A DNA stretch of 64,000 nt from positions 6,758,001 through 6,822,000 of the forward strand of contig CP108997.1 of assembly GCA_036226585.1 (NCBI GenBank), written 5' to 3'. Positions 43,778 to 53,580 of the stretch are shown here, one piece after another. The position numbers and the translations under genes are program-made. The number at the start of each line of letters is the position of its first letter. Within the stretch, counting starts at the first letter, position 1. Under the pieces are notes generated by a model. It was not told the DNA's origin, made no database searches, and worked only from the letters and a program-made list of their open reading frames with translations. The stretch comes from Streptomyces sp. NBC_00708. GTDB lineage: Bacteria > Actinomycetota > Actinomycetes > Streptomycetales > Streptomycetaceae.

Positions 43778-45547
43778 TCAGGCCTTGGTGACCGAGAGGT
43801 CGTCGCCGTAGACCGTGCCCTGGCCGTACCAGCCGTGCAGGTAGACCGTCACCGAGCCGCTCGCACCGGTGGTGAAGGACACCGACTGCTTGGTGTAGCC
43901 GCTCGACGTGCCCCAGGTGCTCGCCGTCGCACCGCCCCGCACACCGAGGTACGCGTAGTTCCCCTGCACATAACCCTGCAGCGTGTACTTGGTGTTGGGG
44001 GAGAGGGTGAGCGTCTGCGCGCACTCACCGGTCTGCGACGAGGTGGCCGCGACGGACAGCGCGTGCGTACCGCCGTGCACCGGCGAGGAGACGACCGCGC
44101 CGCCGGACTCACAGGTCCAGGGGCCGAGCGCACCGGTCTCGAAGTCGCCGTTGACCAGCGACCCCGTTCCGCCGCCGGAACCGGGCACCGTCAGCGTGAA
44201 CGACGCCGAGTGGCTGAGCGTGCCGGACGTGCCGGTGACGTTGACGGTGTACGTGCCCGGTGCCGCCGACGCCGAGGCGCTGAGCGTCAGCGTCGAGGAG
44301 CCGCCGGCCGTCACGGAGGTCGGGCTGAGCGTCGCGGTCACCCCGGCCGGGGCACCGCTCGTGGTCAGCGCGACCGTCTTGGCGGCGCCCGAGGTCACCG
44401 CGGTCTTCACGGTGGCGGTCGTCGACCTGCCCGGCTCGACCGTGGCCGATGAGGGAGTCACGGCCACGGAGTAGTCGTCGGTCACCGGGCCGCTGCCGCC
44501 GCTCGTGAACGGCGCGAAGGTGTGGGTGAAGTACCAGGTGTCCTGCGCGATGCCGGAGCAGGTGTCGCTCCCGCCGGTGCCGGGGCAGCCGCCGTTGTCA
44601 CGCTGGAGCGCCCAGAACGAGAGGGTGTTGACGCCCTTGGAGACGGCCCAGTCGTAGACCACGGGCGCGTTGGCCGTGGTGAAGGTCTCGGCCGGCCCGT
44701 AGTCGTCGATGCCGGGCATCTCGATGATGCCGGTCATGCCCCACAGCTGGGCGTCGGTCTTCGAGGGGTACAGCGAGGCCAGCTGGCCCTTCAGCCCGGT
44801 GATGGACGTCTGGGTGTCCTTGGCCATGTCGTGCGTGGCGCCGTCGTAGTAGTCGAACGTCATGAGGTTGACGACGTCGACCCTGGTGCCGTTGGACACC
44901 GCGTTCTCCAGCACCGCGAGCCCGCTCTCGGCGAGACCGTGCGTGGTGGTGGGCAGGGTGTACGAGATCTGCAGCGGGCGCCCGTTGGCGGCGGCCCAGT
45001 CCTGGACCTTCTTGAGCGCCTTGTTGCGGCGGTCGATCCCGGCGTTGTTGTCCAGCGAGTTGTCCTCGATGTCCATGTCGAGGCGGGACACGTCGTAGGT
45101 CGAGATGACCTTCTCGTACGCGGCGGCGATCGAGTCGACGTTGGTGCAGCTGTCGGCGATCTCGGTGCCGGTGTTGTCGGCGGTGTAGCCGCCGAACGAC
45201 GGGATCACATCGCCGCCGCGCGACCGCATCGTGGTGAAGTCGGCACCGAACTCGGACTGGGCGATCGGCATGCTCGAATCGCCGTTCCAGTACGGGGTGC
45301 AGGAGCCGCGGGACTCCGTCTGGATGAAGGCCATGGTCAGGTACTTGGCGCCGGACGCCTGCGCGAGCGCGGCCGGGCTGTCGCCGTTCCACGCCTCGAA
45401 GTACGGGGCGAAGACGTGCGCGGGCATGGGGGTGGCGGCGGTGGTGGTGGCCTGCGCGGCGGCGCCTGATCCGAGGACCAGACCTGCGGACGCGACGGCG
45501 GTGGCCAAGGCGCTCAGGACGGCGCCGACTGTTCTTGGACGTCTCAT
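43778..45547 (-). CDS. Secreted multi-domain chitinase-like GH18 enzyme
   Basis: A 589-residue secreted protein. Signal peptide about 1-33; GH18-type barrel about 40-345 with FAPYFEAWNG, PSFGGYTAD and the core DMDIED, which keeps the D-x-D-x-E ladder though the preceding DG is replaced by Ser-Arg. An Ig-like beta domain (about 350-450) and a C-terminal jelly-roll binding-type domain (about 455-589, NGDFETGALGPWTCES) follow. Likely substrate chitin or another beta-1,4-GlcNAc polymer. ATG 45547 has GGGAG upstream. The promoter shares its 12-bp operator with the sugar-binding lipoprotein gene at 49227. Confidence 0.9.
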   Translation of the reverse strand: MRRPRTVGAVLSALATAVASAGLVLGSGAAAQATTTAATPMPAHVFAPYFEAWNGDSPAALAQASGAKYLTMAFIQTESRGSCTPYWNGDSSMPIAQSEFGADFTTMRSRGGDVIPSFGGYTADNTGTEIADSCTNVDSIAAAYEKVISTYDVSRLDMDIEDNSLDNNAGIDRRNKALKKVQDWAAANGRPLQISYTLPTTTHGLAESGLAVLENAVSNGTRVDVVNLMTFDYYDGATHDMAKDTQTSITGLKGQLASLYPSKTDAQLWGMTGIIEMPGIDDYGPAETFTTANAPVVYDWAVSKGVNTLSFWALQRDNGGCPGTGGSDTCSGIAQDTWYFTHTFAPFTSGGSGPVTDDYSVAVTPSSATVEPGRSTTATVKTAVTSGAAKTVALTTSGAPAGVTATLSPTSVTAGGSSTLTLSASASAAPGTYTVNVTGTSGTLSHSASFTLTVPGSGGGTGSLVNGDFETGALGPWTCESGGAVVSSPVHGGTHALSVAATSSQTGECAQTLTLSPNTKYTLQGYVQGNYAYLGVRGGATASTWGTSSGYTKQSVSFTTGASGSVTVYLHGWYGQGTVYGDDLSVTKA

Positions 45548-45682
45548 GGGGCAGCTCCCAGCGGGGTGGGACGACGGGCGGATGCACGGCTCGGCCGCGC
45601 CCGTTGAGGGGCGCGGCCCGTTCCTGTGATTCCCGGCCGGGGTCACATGCCGCACGGCCGGGAAAGGCCGCGTGGCATGCCC

Positions 45683-45711
45683 ATGATTGGTATGGACCAG
45701 CTAACTGTCAA
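45683..45711 (-). promoter_or_regulatory. Chitinase promoter with TGGTCCATACCA operator
   Basis: Read on the minus strand: TTGACA (45706-45711), 17-bp spacer, AATCAT (45683-45688). The operator TGGTCCATACCA (45688-45699) fills the spacer and matches 10 of 12 positions of the DasR consensus TGGTCTAGACCA. The identical 12-mer is found at 49127-49138. Confidence 0.75.
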
Positions 45712-45793
45712 CATTCTTTACTGTTTCATTTCCCTCGCCCGCCCCGGCCGCCAACCCGCATGACGACTCGTCCAGTTGAGGCGGACCGGTCGC

Positions 45794-48214
45794 TCAGGCG
45801 AGGCCCAGGGCCGCCCTCAGGTACCCCGCCGTACGGCTCTCCGGAGCCCGCGCCACCTCCACCGGAGGCCCCGCGGCCACGATCCGGCCGCCCCGGTCGC
45901 CGCCGCCCGGACCCAGGTCGATCACCCAGTCCGCGCCCGCGACCACGGCCATGTCGTGCTCCACGACCACCACCGTGGAGCCCGCGTCGACCAGCCCGTG
46001 CAACTGCCGCATCAGCACCTCGACATCGGCCGGATGCAACCCCGTCGTCGGCTCGTCCAGCAGATACAGCGTGTGGCCGCGGCGGGCCCGCTGGAGCTCC
46101 GCCGCCAGCTTGATCCGCTGCGCCTCGCCACCGGACAGCTCCGTCGCGGGCTGCCCGAGCCGCAGATAGCCGAGCCCCACGTCGAGCAGCGTCCGCAGGC
46201 TGCGCGCGGCGGCCGGGGTGTCCGCGAAGAACCCGGCCGCCGACTCCACGGTCAGATCCAGCACCTGGGCGATGTTCAGCCCCTGCAGCGTGACGTCGAG
46301 CGTCTCGGGGTTGTACCTCGCCCCGTGACAGTCCGGGCAGGGCGCGTACGTGCTCGGCAGGAACAGCAGCTCCACCGAGACGAAGCCCTCGCCCTGGCAC
46401 GTCTCGCACCGCCCGCCCGTCACGTTGAACGAGAACCGGCCGGCCCGGTAACCCCGCTTCCGGGCCAGGGGCGTCGCCGCGAACAGCTTGCGCACCACGT
46501 CGAACAGCCCGGTGTACGTGGCCAGGTTGGACCGGGGCGTACGGCCGATGGGCCGCTGGTCGACCTGCACCAGCCGGTCCACCGCGTCCAGCCCCTCGGC
46601 GCGGGCGTATCCGGCGACCGGCTGCTCGGGGCCCTGTTCCTCCGAGGCGCCGCCCCGGCCGGCCAGCGCCCCCGCCAGCACCTGCCCCACCAGCGTCGAC
46701 TTGCCGGAGCCGGAGACCCCGGTGACCGCCGTGAACACCCCCAGCGGGAACGCCGCGTCCACCCCGCGCACGTTGTGCCGGTCCACCCCGTACAGCCGCA
46801 GCCACCCCGAGGGCGCGCGGACCGCGCGCGGCGGGGGCGGGGCATCCGGGAAGAGGAAGCGCCGGGTGGCCGAATCCGCGACCTCGGCCAGTCCTGCGGG
46901 CGGCCCGCTGTGCAGCACCCGGCCGCCGTGCTCACCGGCCAGCGGCCCCACGTCGACGAGCCAGTCCGCCTGCCGTACGACGTCCATCTGGTGCTCCACC
47001 ACGAAGACCGTGTTGCCGGTCTCCTTCAGCCGCCCCAGCACCGCGAGCAGCGCCTCGGTGTCCGCCGGGTGCAGACCGGCCGACGGCTCGTCCAGGACGT
47101 ACACCACGCCGAAGAGGCCGGCGCGCAGCTGGGTCGCGAGACGCAGCCGCTGGAGCTCGCCCGAGGAGAGCGTGGGCGCCGTGCGGTCCAGGCTCAGGTA
47201 GCCGAGGCCGAGTTCGGTGACGGTCGCGATCCGGGCCAGGAGGTCGGCCGTCAGGACCCCGGCGGCCCCCTCACCGCCCGCCGCCGCGAGCACGCCGGCC
47301 AGGTCGGTCAGCGCGAGCCCCGCGAGCTGGGCGATCGTACGGCCCGCGAACGTGACGGCCATCGCCTCCGGGCGCAGCCTGCTGCCGCCGCAGACCGGGC
47401 AGGGCTCGCTGGTCAGGAAGCGCTCGGCCTTCGCGCGCAGGGTCGCGCTCTTCGAGTCGGCGAAGGTGTGCATCACATAGCGCCGCGCGCTCATGTACGT
47501 GCCCTGGTAGGGCCGTTGGATACGCCCGGCCTCACGCACCGGGTGGACCGTCACCACCGGCTGCTCATCGGTGAACAGAATCCACTCCCGGTCGGCCGGC
47601 TCCAGTTCCCTCCAGGGCCGGTCGACGTCGTGGCCGAGCGCGTCCAGCACATCGCGCAGGTTCTTGCCCTGCCAGGCCCCCGGCCACGCGGCGATCGCCC
47701 CGTCCCGGATCGACAGGCCCGGGTCCGGGACCAGCAGTTCCTCACTGGTGCGGTGCACCCGTCCGAGGCCGTGGCAGCGGGGGCAGGCGCCGACGGCGGT
47801 GTTCGGCGAGAACGCGTCCGAGTCCAGCCGCTCGGCGCCCTCCGGATAGTCCCCGGCCCGGGAGAACAGCATCCGCAGCGAGTTGGACAGCGTCGTGACC
47901 GTACCCACGGACGACCGGGCCCCCGGCGCCGACCTGCGCTGCTCCAGCGATACGGCGGGCGGGAGCCCGGTGACCTCACCGACCGCCGGCGCGCCGACCT
48001 GGTGGATGAGCCGCCGGGCGTAGGGGGCGACGGACTCGAAGTAGCGGCGCTGCGCCTCCGCGTAGATCGTGCCGAAGGCCAGCGAGGACTTCCCCGAGCC
48101 GGAGACGCCGGTGAAGACGGTGAGCGTGTCACGGGGGATGTCGACATCGGCGTTCCGCAGATTGTGCTCGCGGGCGCCTCGGACCCGGACGTACGGATCG
48201 TGGGGCGAGGTCAT
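45794..48214 (-). CDS. UvrA paralogue (UvrA2/DrrC-like ABC ATPase)
   Basis: An 806-residue double ABC ATPase related to UvrA, the damage-recognition subunit of nucleotide excision repair. Walker A motifs are GVSGSGKSS and GVSGSGKST; signatures are [11 protein letters not shown] and [11 protein letters not shown]; zinc-finger Cys pairs are CPRC/CPVC and CETCQ/CPDC. It is shorter than the main UvrA (about 950), as in UvrA2 or daunorubicin-resistance DrrC, which protect DNA from drugs. The start at 48214 avoids a leader that lacks homology. It is divergent from the HAD gene. Confidence 0.88.
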   Translation of the reverse strand: MTSPHDPYVRVRGAREHNLRNADVDIPRDTLTVFTGVSGSGKSSLAFGTIYAEAQRRYFESVAPYARRLIHQVGAPAVGEVTGLPPAVSLEQRRSAPGARSSVGTVTTLSNSLRMLFSRAGDYPEGAERLDSDAFSPNTAVGACPRCHGLGRVHRTSEELLVPDPGLSIRDGAIAAWPGAWQGKNLRDVLDALGHDVDRPWRELEPADREWILFTDEQPVVTVHPVREAGRIQRPYQGTYMSARRYVMHTFADSKSATLRAKAERFLTSEPCPVCGGSRLRPEAMAVTFAGRTIAQLAGLALTDLAGVLAAAGGEGAAGVLTADLLARIATVTELGLGYLSLDRTAPTLSSGELQRLRLATQLRAGLFGVVYVLDEPSAGLHPADTEALLAVLGRLKETGNTVFVVEHQMDVVRQADWLVDVGPLAGEHGGRVLHSGPPAGLAEVADSATRRFLFPDAPPPPRAVRAPSGWLRLYGVDRHNVRGVDAAFPLGVFTAVTGVSGSGKSTLVGQVLAGALAGRGGASEEQGPEQPVAGYARAEGLDAVDRLVQVDQRPIGRTPRSNLATYTGLFDVVRKLFAATPLARKRGYRAGRFSFNVTGGRCETCQGEGFVSVELLFLPSTYAPCPDCHGARYNPETLDVTLQGLNIAQVLDLTVESAAGFFADTPAAARSLRTLLDVGLGYLRLGQPATELSGGEAQRIKLAAELQRARRGHTLYLLDEPTTGLHPADVEVLMRQLHGLVDAGSTVVVVEHDMAVVAGADWVIDLGPGGGDRGGRIVAAGPPVEVARAPESRTAGYLRAALGLA

Positions 48215-48287
48215 GGGGAGGGGTCTCCGTGCGCTCGGTGGTCGTGCCGGTTGGCCGGACTGCGCCGCCGCTTGGTTTGCTGGACGA

Positions 48288-48773
48288 ATGACATACGACG
48301 TCCGGCCGGTGGCCGTGTTCGATCTTGACGGTACGCTCGCCGACACCGCCCACCGCCAGCACTTCCTGGAGGGCAGGCGCGACTGGGCGGGCTTCTTCGC
48401 CGCCGCGGCCGACGACCCACCGCTCGACGAGGGCGTACGGCTGGTGCTGAGCAGCGCCGAGGAGTGCGAGATCGTCTACCTCACCGGGCGGCCGGAGCGG
48501 TGCCGCAAGGACACCGTGGCGTGGCTGGCCCGGTACGGGCTGCCCGAGGGACGGCTGCACATGCGGCGCGGCAACGACCGCCGCCCGGCCCGGCTGACCA
48601 AACTGGAGATCCTGAAGCGGCTCGGCCGTGACCGTACGGTGCGTGTGCTGGTCGACGACGACGAGCTGGTCTGCGACGCCGCCGAGCGGGCCGGATTCAC
48701 CGTGCTGCGCGCCCGCTGGGCGGCGGCCTCGCCCGCGCTGAAGGACGCGCAGGAGCGGGAGGGGCGCACCTGA
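48288..48773 (+). CDS. HAD-superfamily phosphatase, polynucleotide-kinase-like
   Basis: A 161-residue HAD hydrolase. Motif I is [11 protein letters not shown], motif II is [11 protein letters not shown], and the acidic motif [12 protein letters not shown] completes the site. The pattern TGRPxxxR and short length recall the 3'-phosphatase domain of polynucleotide kinases and similar stand-alone proteins. Role might be nucleic-acid end repair next to a UvrA paralogue, but that is only proximity. The start at 48288 has a weak GGACGA upstream. Confidence 0.85.
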   Translation: MTYDVRPVAVFDLDGTLADTAHRQHFLEGRRDWAGFFAAAADDPPLDEGVRLVLSSAEECEIVYLTGRPERCRKDTVAWLARYGLPEGRLHMRRGNDRRPARLTKLEILKRLGRDRTVRVLVDDDELVCDAAERAGFTVLRARWAAASPALKDAQEREGRT

Positions 48774-48809
48774 ACCGGCTGCGCCCTCACGGAGCGACAG
48801 GCCGTCGCC

Positions 48810-49025
48810 TCACGCGGGATCGTCGAGCCGGAAGCCCACCTTCAGACCGACCTGGTAGTGCGCGATTCGGCCATCCTCGATCTGTCCGCGCACCTGGGTG
48901 ATCTCGAACCAGTCGAGATTGTGCAACGTTTCCGAGGCTCTTGCGACGCCGTTGCGGATGGCCTCGTCCACGCCCTCCTGGGAGGTTCCTACGATTTCGG
49001 TGACGCGATACGTGTGATTCGGCAT
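48810..49025 (-). CDS. Dodecin, flavin-storage protein
   Basis: A 71-residue protein with the dodecin fold (one helix across a three-stranded sheet), which forms a 12-mer that stores FMN or riboflavin, sometimes CoA. Clear family sequence: YRVTEIVGTSQEGVDEAIRN, LDWFEITQVRGQI with the flavin-stacking Trp, and HYQVGLKVGFRLDD. AGGAGA lies before the start. Divergent from the sugar-binding lipoprotein. Confidence 0.96.
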   Translation of the reverse strand: MPNHTYRVTEIVGTSQEGVDEAIRNGVARASETLHNLDWFEITQVRGQIEDGRIAHYQVGLKVGFRLDDPA

Positions 49026-49113
49026 GGTATGTCTCCTCTCGCCCTTACCAAGGTGCCCTACCTCGGGCGGGTTCGCGAGGGGTCGCAGACGTCACGCTTG
49101 TCCGGAACCGGCC

Positions 49114-49142
49114 TTGACCAAAGTATTGGTCCATACCAAAAT
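49114..49142 (+). promoter_or_regulatory. Binding-protein promoter with TGGTCCATACCA operator
   Basis: TTGACC (49114-49119), 17-bp spacer, CAAAAT (49137-49142). The operator TGGTCCATACCA (49127-49138, extended TTGGTCCATACCAA) occupies the spacer. The architecture is the same as in the chitinase promoter at 45683-45711. Confidence 0.75.
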
Positions 49143-49226
49143 CCAGCCACGCCCGTGCGAGCGCAGCCCGCAGTCCCCCACACCGGGTCCGCAATTTCGT
49201 CCTGCCGTTCCGCAGAAGGTGAACCC

Positions 49227-50483
49227 GTGAAAAACCGCATGCTCGTCGGAGCTGTCGCCCTTATTTCCACCGTTGCGCTGGGTGGGTGCGGCGTGATCCC
49301 CGGAACGGGCGGCTCCGGCGGCAAGAAGGTGACCGTCTGGCTGATGAAGGACAGTGTGACCGCCGACTTCCTGGACCGTTTCAAGAAGTCGTACGAGGAA
49401 GAGCACTCCTCGGTCGAACTGGAGTTCAAGATCCAGGAATGGGGTGGCATCGGCCCGAAGGTCCTGGAGGCGCTCGGCGGCAAGGACACCCCCGATGTCA
49501 TCGAGGTCGGCAATACCCAGGTCGCCCAGTACGCCGAGAGCGGCAACCTGCGCGATCTGACCCTGGAATCGATGCGTGACCTGGGAAGCGAGGACTGGCT
49601 GCCCGGTCTCGCCGAGCCCGGGAGCATCGACGGCGTCCAGTACGGAGTCCCCTGGTACGCGGCCAACCGGGTCGTGATCTACAACAAGGAGATCTTCGAT
49701 GCGGCGGGCATCAAGAACCCGCCGAAGACGCGTGCGCAGTGGATCGAGGACACCGCGAAACTCAACCGCGACGGAAACCAGGGCATGTATCTGCCCGGTC
49801 AGAACTGGTACGTACTCGCCGGTTTCATCTGGGACGAAGGCGGAGAACTCGCCAGCGACAAGGAGGGCGACTGGCAGGGCACTCTCGCCACCCCCGCCGC
49901 GCTCGAGGGCATGCAGTTCTATTCCCAACTCCAGGCGCTGGGCGACGGACCCAAGGACGCCGACGAGGAAAAGCCCCCGCAGGCCAATGTGTTCGCCGAG
50001 GGGAATGTCGCCCAGATCATCTCCACCCCGAGCACCGCGACCCTGATCGAGAAGAAGAACCCCGAACTCAAGGGAAAACTGGGCTACTTCCCCATCCCCG
50101 GCAAGACCGCGAAGGCGCCCGGCTCGGTGTTCACCGGAGGCTCCGACCTGATCGTGCCCCAGAAGGCCGACGAGCGCAGCGCCGGCTACGAAGTGATCAA
50201 GGCCCTGGCCGGGGCCAAGTGGCAGGAGGACCTGGCCAAGACCATGAGCTACGTGCCCAACAAGCCGGCCCTCGCCCGTGTCATCGAGGGCCAGGAGAGC
50301 ACCGCCGCGATGGCCGAGGGCGCCACGCGCGGCCACGCCACCCCCAACTCCTCGCAATGGGCCGCGGTCGAGGCCGACAACCCGATCAAGCCCTACATGA
50401 CGGCCGTCCTCCAGGGCGGTGACCCGGCGACCGAGGCGAAGACCGCCTCCGAGAGGATCACCGAACTGCTCGCCGGCAGCTGA
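49227..50483 (+). CDS. Sugar ABC transporter substrate-binding lipoprotein
   Basis: A 418-residue family 1 extracellular solute-binding protein. The signal peptide ends in lipobox VALGGC (Cys21). Typical strands VTVWLMKDS, PDVIEVGNTQVAQYAESG and GVPWYAANRVVIYNKEIF identify the carbohydrate branch. GTG 49227 has AAGGTG 6-8 nt upstream. No permease genes are adjacent, so it must use membrane parts encoded elsewhere. The DasR-like operator in its promoter points to chito-oligosaccharides, GlcNAc dimers or a related sugar as ligand; that is inference. Confidence 0.92.
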   Translation: MKNRMLVGAVALISTVALGGCGVIPGTGGSGGKKVTVWLMKDSVTADFLDRFKKSYEEEHSSVELEFKIQEWGGIGPKVLEALGGKDTPDVIEVGNTQVAQYAESGNLRDLTLESMRDLGSEDWLPGLAEPGSIDGVQYGVPWYAANRVVIYNKEIFDAAGIKNPPKTRAQWIEDTAKLNRDGNQGMYLPGQNWYVLAGFIWDEGGELASDKEGDWQGTLATPAALEGMQFYSQLQALGDGPKDADEEKPPQANVFAEGNVAQIISTPSTATLIEKKNPELKGKLGYFPIPGKTAKAPGSVFTGGSDLIVPQKADERSAGYEVIKALAGAKWQEDLAKTMSYVPNKPALARVIEGQESTAAMAEGATRGHATPNSSQWAAVEADNPIKPYMTAVLQGGDPATEAKTASERITELLAGS

Positions 50484-50489
50484 TCCACC

Positions 50490-50529
50490 GGCGCGGGGCG
50501 GGTCCGGCTTTCCGGCCCCGCCCCGCGCC
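50490..50529. terminator. Hairpin between binding-protein gene and egtD
   Basis: An 18-bp stem (50490-50507 with 50512-50529), one mismatch, 4-nt loop, between converging genes. Confidence 0.8.
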
Positions 50530-50534
50530 GCCCG

Positions 50535-51497
50535 TCACTCCACCGTGGACAGGGACAGCGCGAATCTGTCCTCCGCGTCCGTCCACCAGTGGGCCAGGCG
50601 AAGCCCCGCGGCAGCCAGTTCGCGGCGTACCCCGTCCTCGCGGAACTTCGCGGACACCTCCGTGCGCAGCTCCTCACCCGCGTCGAACGGCACCACCAGA
50701 TCCAGTTCCGGGATCTTCACCGTCAGGGACCGGCGGGCCCGCAGCCGCATCTCGATCCACTCCTCCCGCGGATTCCAGCGCGCCACGTGCGCGAAGTCCT
50801 CCGGTACGAAGTCGGCGCCCAGTTCCCGGTCGACGACCGACAGCACGTTCCGGTTGAACGCCGCCGTCACCCCGGCCGCGTCGTCGTACGCGGCGACGAG
50901 CACCTTCTCGTCCTTCACGAGGTCCGTGCCGAGCAGCAGCGTGTCACCGGGCGCCAGCAGGTCGCGTACCGACGTCAGGAACACCGCACGCTCGCTCGGC
51001 AGCAGATTGCCGAGCGTGCCGCCCAGGAACGCCACCAGCCGGGGGCCGGGCGTCGCGGGCAGTGAGAGCCCGGCGGTGAAGTCGGCGATCAGTGCGTGCA
51101 CGGACAGCTCCGGCCGCTCCCTCAGCAGGGCGTCCGCCGCGCCGCGCAGCGCGCTCTCGCTGACGTCGACCGGCACATAGCTGTGCAGGTCCGTCAGCGC
51201 GTCCAGCAGGTACCGGGTCTTCTCCGACGAGCCGGAGCCCAGCTCGACCAGGGTGCGCGCGCCGGACGCGGCCGCGATCTCGGCGGCCCGGTCGATCAGG
51301 ATCTCCCGCTCGGCGCGCGTCGGGTAGTACTCGGGGAGCCGGGTGATCTCCTCGAACAGTTCGCTGCCCCGCGCGTCGTAGAACCACTTGGGCGGCAGCG
51401 TCTTCGGGTGCCGGGTCAGACCGTGCAGGACGTCGGCGCGCAGCGCCGCGTCCGTCGCGTCCTCGGGCAGGGTGCGGGTCAGCAGGAAGGGACTCAC
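50535..51497 (-). CDS. egtD: Histidine N-alpha-methyltransferase
   Basis: A 320-residue SAM-dependent enzyme that trimethylates histidine to hercynine, the first committed step to ergothioneine. Family motifs include LPPKWFYDARGSELFEEIT, LVELGSGSSEKTRYLLDAL, FLGGTLGNL and the C-terminal RTEVSAKFR. GTG 51497 has AAGGAG 8 nt upstream and overlaps the egtC stop by 4 nt. It is the last gene of egtABCD. Confidence 0.96.
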   Translation of the reverse strand: MSPFLLTRTLPEDATDAALRADVLHGLTRHPKTLPPKWFYDARGSELFEEITRLPEYYPTRAEREILIDRAAEIAAASGARTLVELGSGSSEKTRYLLDALTDLHSYVPVDVSESALRGAADALLRERPELSVHALIADFTAGLSLPATPGPRLVAFLGGTLGNLLPSERAVFLTSVRDLLAPGDTLLLGTDLVKDEKVLVAAYDDAAGVTAAFNRNVLSVVDRELGADFVPEDFAHVARWNPREEWIEMRLRARRSLTVKIPELDLVVPFDAGEELRTEVSAKFREDGVRRELAAAGLRLAHWWTDAEDRFALSLSTVE

Positions 51498-52249
51498 GTG
51501 CGGGGCTCCTTCAGCGGGGTCAGCAGGACGTCGCCGGCGGTCGCGGTCAGCAGGGTGTGGTCGGGCACCTCGTACCAGCGGGGGTCGTCGTCGTACGGCT
51601 CCGAGGCGACGACCGTGTGCCGGCCGGGATCGGTCAGATGCCACAGGGTGTCGCCCCAGGCCGTCGCCACGATGGTCTCCCCGTCGGTGAGCAGCAGGTT
51701 GAGCCGGGAGCCGGGGGAGGCCTCGGCCACCTCGGCCACCGTGTCCGCCACGGCCTGCGCGAGGGCGTCGCCCGCCGCGAGCCGGTGGAGGACCAGGGCC
51801 CAGACCAGGGCGGAGTCGCTGCGGGCGGTGAGCCGCAGCAGCTCGGCCGGGGGCAGCGTGGATGCCACGGACGCCATCGAACCCGGCCAGCCCCGCACCG
51901 CGCCGTTGTGGCTGAACAGGACCCGGTCGGCGGCGAACGGCGCGGCGGCGGCCTCGCCGTCCGGGTCGGCCCCGGTCGCGTCCCGGACCGCCGCGAGCAG
52001 GGCGTGGCTGCGGACCACCCGGGCCAGATCCGCGAACGTCTGGTCGCCCCAGACGGGGCCCTGGCGCCGGTAGCGGCCCGGGACCGGGTCCCCGTCCGCG
52101 TACCAGCCGACCCCGAACCCGTCGGCGTTGACCGTCCCGTTCCGTTGCCTGCGCGGCTCCCAGGACTGCCGTACCAGGGAGTGCACCGGGCGCGTCAGCA
52201 CCTCGCCCAGGGCGACGGAGGGTCCCAGGTAAGCGATATGGCGGCACAT
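51494..52249 (-). CDS. egtC: Gamma-glutamyl-hercynylcysteine sulfoxide hydrolase
   Basis: A 251-residue class II glutamine-amidotransferase-fold hydrolase that removes glutamate from the sulfoxide intermediate of ergothioneine synthesis. The nucleophile is Cys2 exposed after removal of Met1 (MCRHIAYLG). Other landmarks are NADGFGVGWY and FSHNGAVRGW. It overlaps egtB by one base (TGATG) and egtD by 4 nt. Confidence 0.95.
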   Translation of the reverse strand: MCRHIAYLGPSVALGEVLTRPVHSLVRQSWEPRRQRNGTVNADGFGVGWYADGDPVPGRYRRQGPVWGDQTFADLARVVRSHALLAAVRDATGADPDGEAAAAPFAADRVLFSHNGAVRGWPGSMASVASTLPPAELLRLTARSDSALVWALVLHRLAAGDALAQAVADTVAEVAEASPGSRLNLLLTDGETIVATAWGDTLWHLTDPGRHTVVASEPYDDDPRWYEVPDHTLLTATAGDVLLTPLKEPRT

Positions 52250-53580
52250 CAGAGATCCCTCGCAGTGCGGAACCCCGAGAAGATCTGCCGCCGGACCGGC
52301 AGGTCCCAGTTGCGGAACGTGCCCCGGCAGGCCACCGTGTCCACCGCGAACGAGCCGCCCCGCAGCACCTTGTGCTCCGGTCCGAAGAACACCTCCGAGT
52401 ACTCGCGGTACGGGAACGGGGCGAACCCCGGGTACGGCAGGAAGTCGCTCGCCGTCCACTCCCACACGTCACCGATCAGCTGTCCCGCCCCGCACGGCGC
52501 CCGCCCGGCGGGGTACGCCCCGGCGGGCGCGGGCCGCAGATGGCGCTGACCCAGGTTGGCCCGCTCCGGCGTCGGGTCCTCGTCGCCCCACGGATAGCGG
52601 CGGGAGCGCCCGGACGCGGGATCGTGGCGGGCCGCCTTCTCCCACTCCGCCTCGGTCGGCAGCCGCCGCCCGGCCCAGCGCGCGTACGCGTCCGCCTCGT
52701 ACCAGCTGACGTGCAGCACCGGCTCGTCGTCCGGCACCGGCTCGGTCACCCCGAAGCGGCGGCGCAGCCACTGCCCCGCGTCCCGGTGCCAGAACAGCGG
52801 AGCGCCCAGCCCGTGTTCGCGGACCATGGCCCAGCCCTCGGGCGCCCACCAGCGCCGTTCGCCGTAGCCGCCGTCCTCGATGAACGCCCGGTACGCGCCG
52901 CAGGTCACCGGGGCCGTGTCGATGACGAACCCGGGGACGTCGCGTTGGTGCGCGGGGCGTTCGTTGTCCAGGGCCCATGGCTCGGCCGACGTACCCATGG
53001 TGAACGGGCCGCCCGGCACCAGGACCTCGGCCGGCAGCGTCGGTGCGTCCGGCGCGCGCGGCGGCTCGGGCGCCGTCAGGGCCGCCGGGCCGGAGCGCAG
53101 CTGATGAGTGATCAGCATGGTCTCGTCGTGCTGCTGTTCGTGCTGCGCGATCATCCCGAAGGCGAAACCGGACCTGACCAGCGCGGGTCCCTCACCGAGC
53201 GGGGCGGACTCCAGCACGTCCAGTGCCCTGCCGCGCACCTCCGACGCGTACGCGCGCGCCTCACCGGGCGCCAGCAGCGGCAGCGAGGGCCGGGTGGCGC
53301 GCGGATGCTCGAAGGCGTCGTACAGCCCGTCGATCTCCGGCCGCATGGCCTCCCGGCCGGCGACACCGCGCAGGAGCCACAGCTCCTCCTGGTTGCCGAT
53401 GTGCGCCAGGTCCCACACCAGCGGCGACATCAACGGCGAGTGCTGGGCGGTGAGGTCGTGATCGTCCACGCTGTCGGTCAGGAGTGTGGTGCGGTCCCGG
53501 GCGGCGAGCAACGCGGCGAGCGCGCGTTCGCGCAGCGCCTCGTCGTCCCCCGCGTGCGGGGGAGCGGGGGATTCGGTCAT
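52249..53580 (-). CDS. egtB: Hercynine oxygenase EgtB
   Basis: A 443-residue non-haem iron sulfoxide synthase that joins hercynine to gamma-glutamylcysteine (or cysteine) with O2. The three iron His are His60 (WDLAHIGNQE) and His147/His151 (QHEQQHDE). The C-terminal formylglycine-generating-enzyme-like domain has GPFTMGTSAEPWALDNERPAH, VWEWTASDF and LRGGSFA. The start at 53580 overlaps the egtA stop by ATGA. Confidence 0.96.
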   Translation of the reverse strand: MTESPAPPHAGDDEALRERALAALLAARDRTTLLTDSVDDHDLTAQHSPLMSPLVWDLAHIGNQEELWLLRGVAGREAMRPEIDGLYDAFEHPRATRPSLPLLAPGEARAYASEVRGRALDVLESAPLGEGPALVRSGFAFGMIAQHEQQHDETMLITHQLRSGPAALTAPEPPRAPDAPTLPAEVLVPGGPFTMGTSAEPWALDNERPAHQRDVPGFVIDTAPVTCGAYRAFIEDGGYGERRWWAPEGWAMVREHGLGAPLFWHRDAGQWLRRRFGVTEPVPDDEPVLHVSWYEADAYARWAGRRLPTEAEWEKAARHDPASGRSRRYPWGDEDPTPERANLGQRHLRPAPAGAYPAGRAPCGAGQLIGDVWEWTASDFLPYPGFAPFPYREYSEVFFGPEHKVLRGGSFAVDTVACRGTFRNWDLPVRRQIFSGFRTARDL

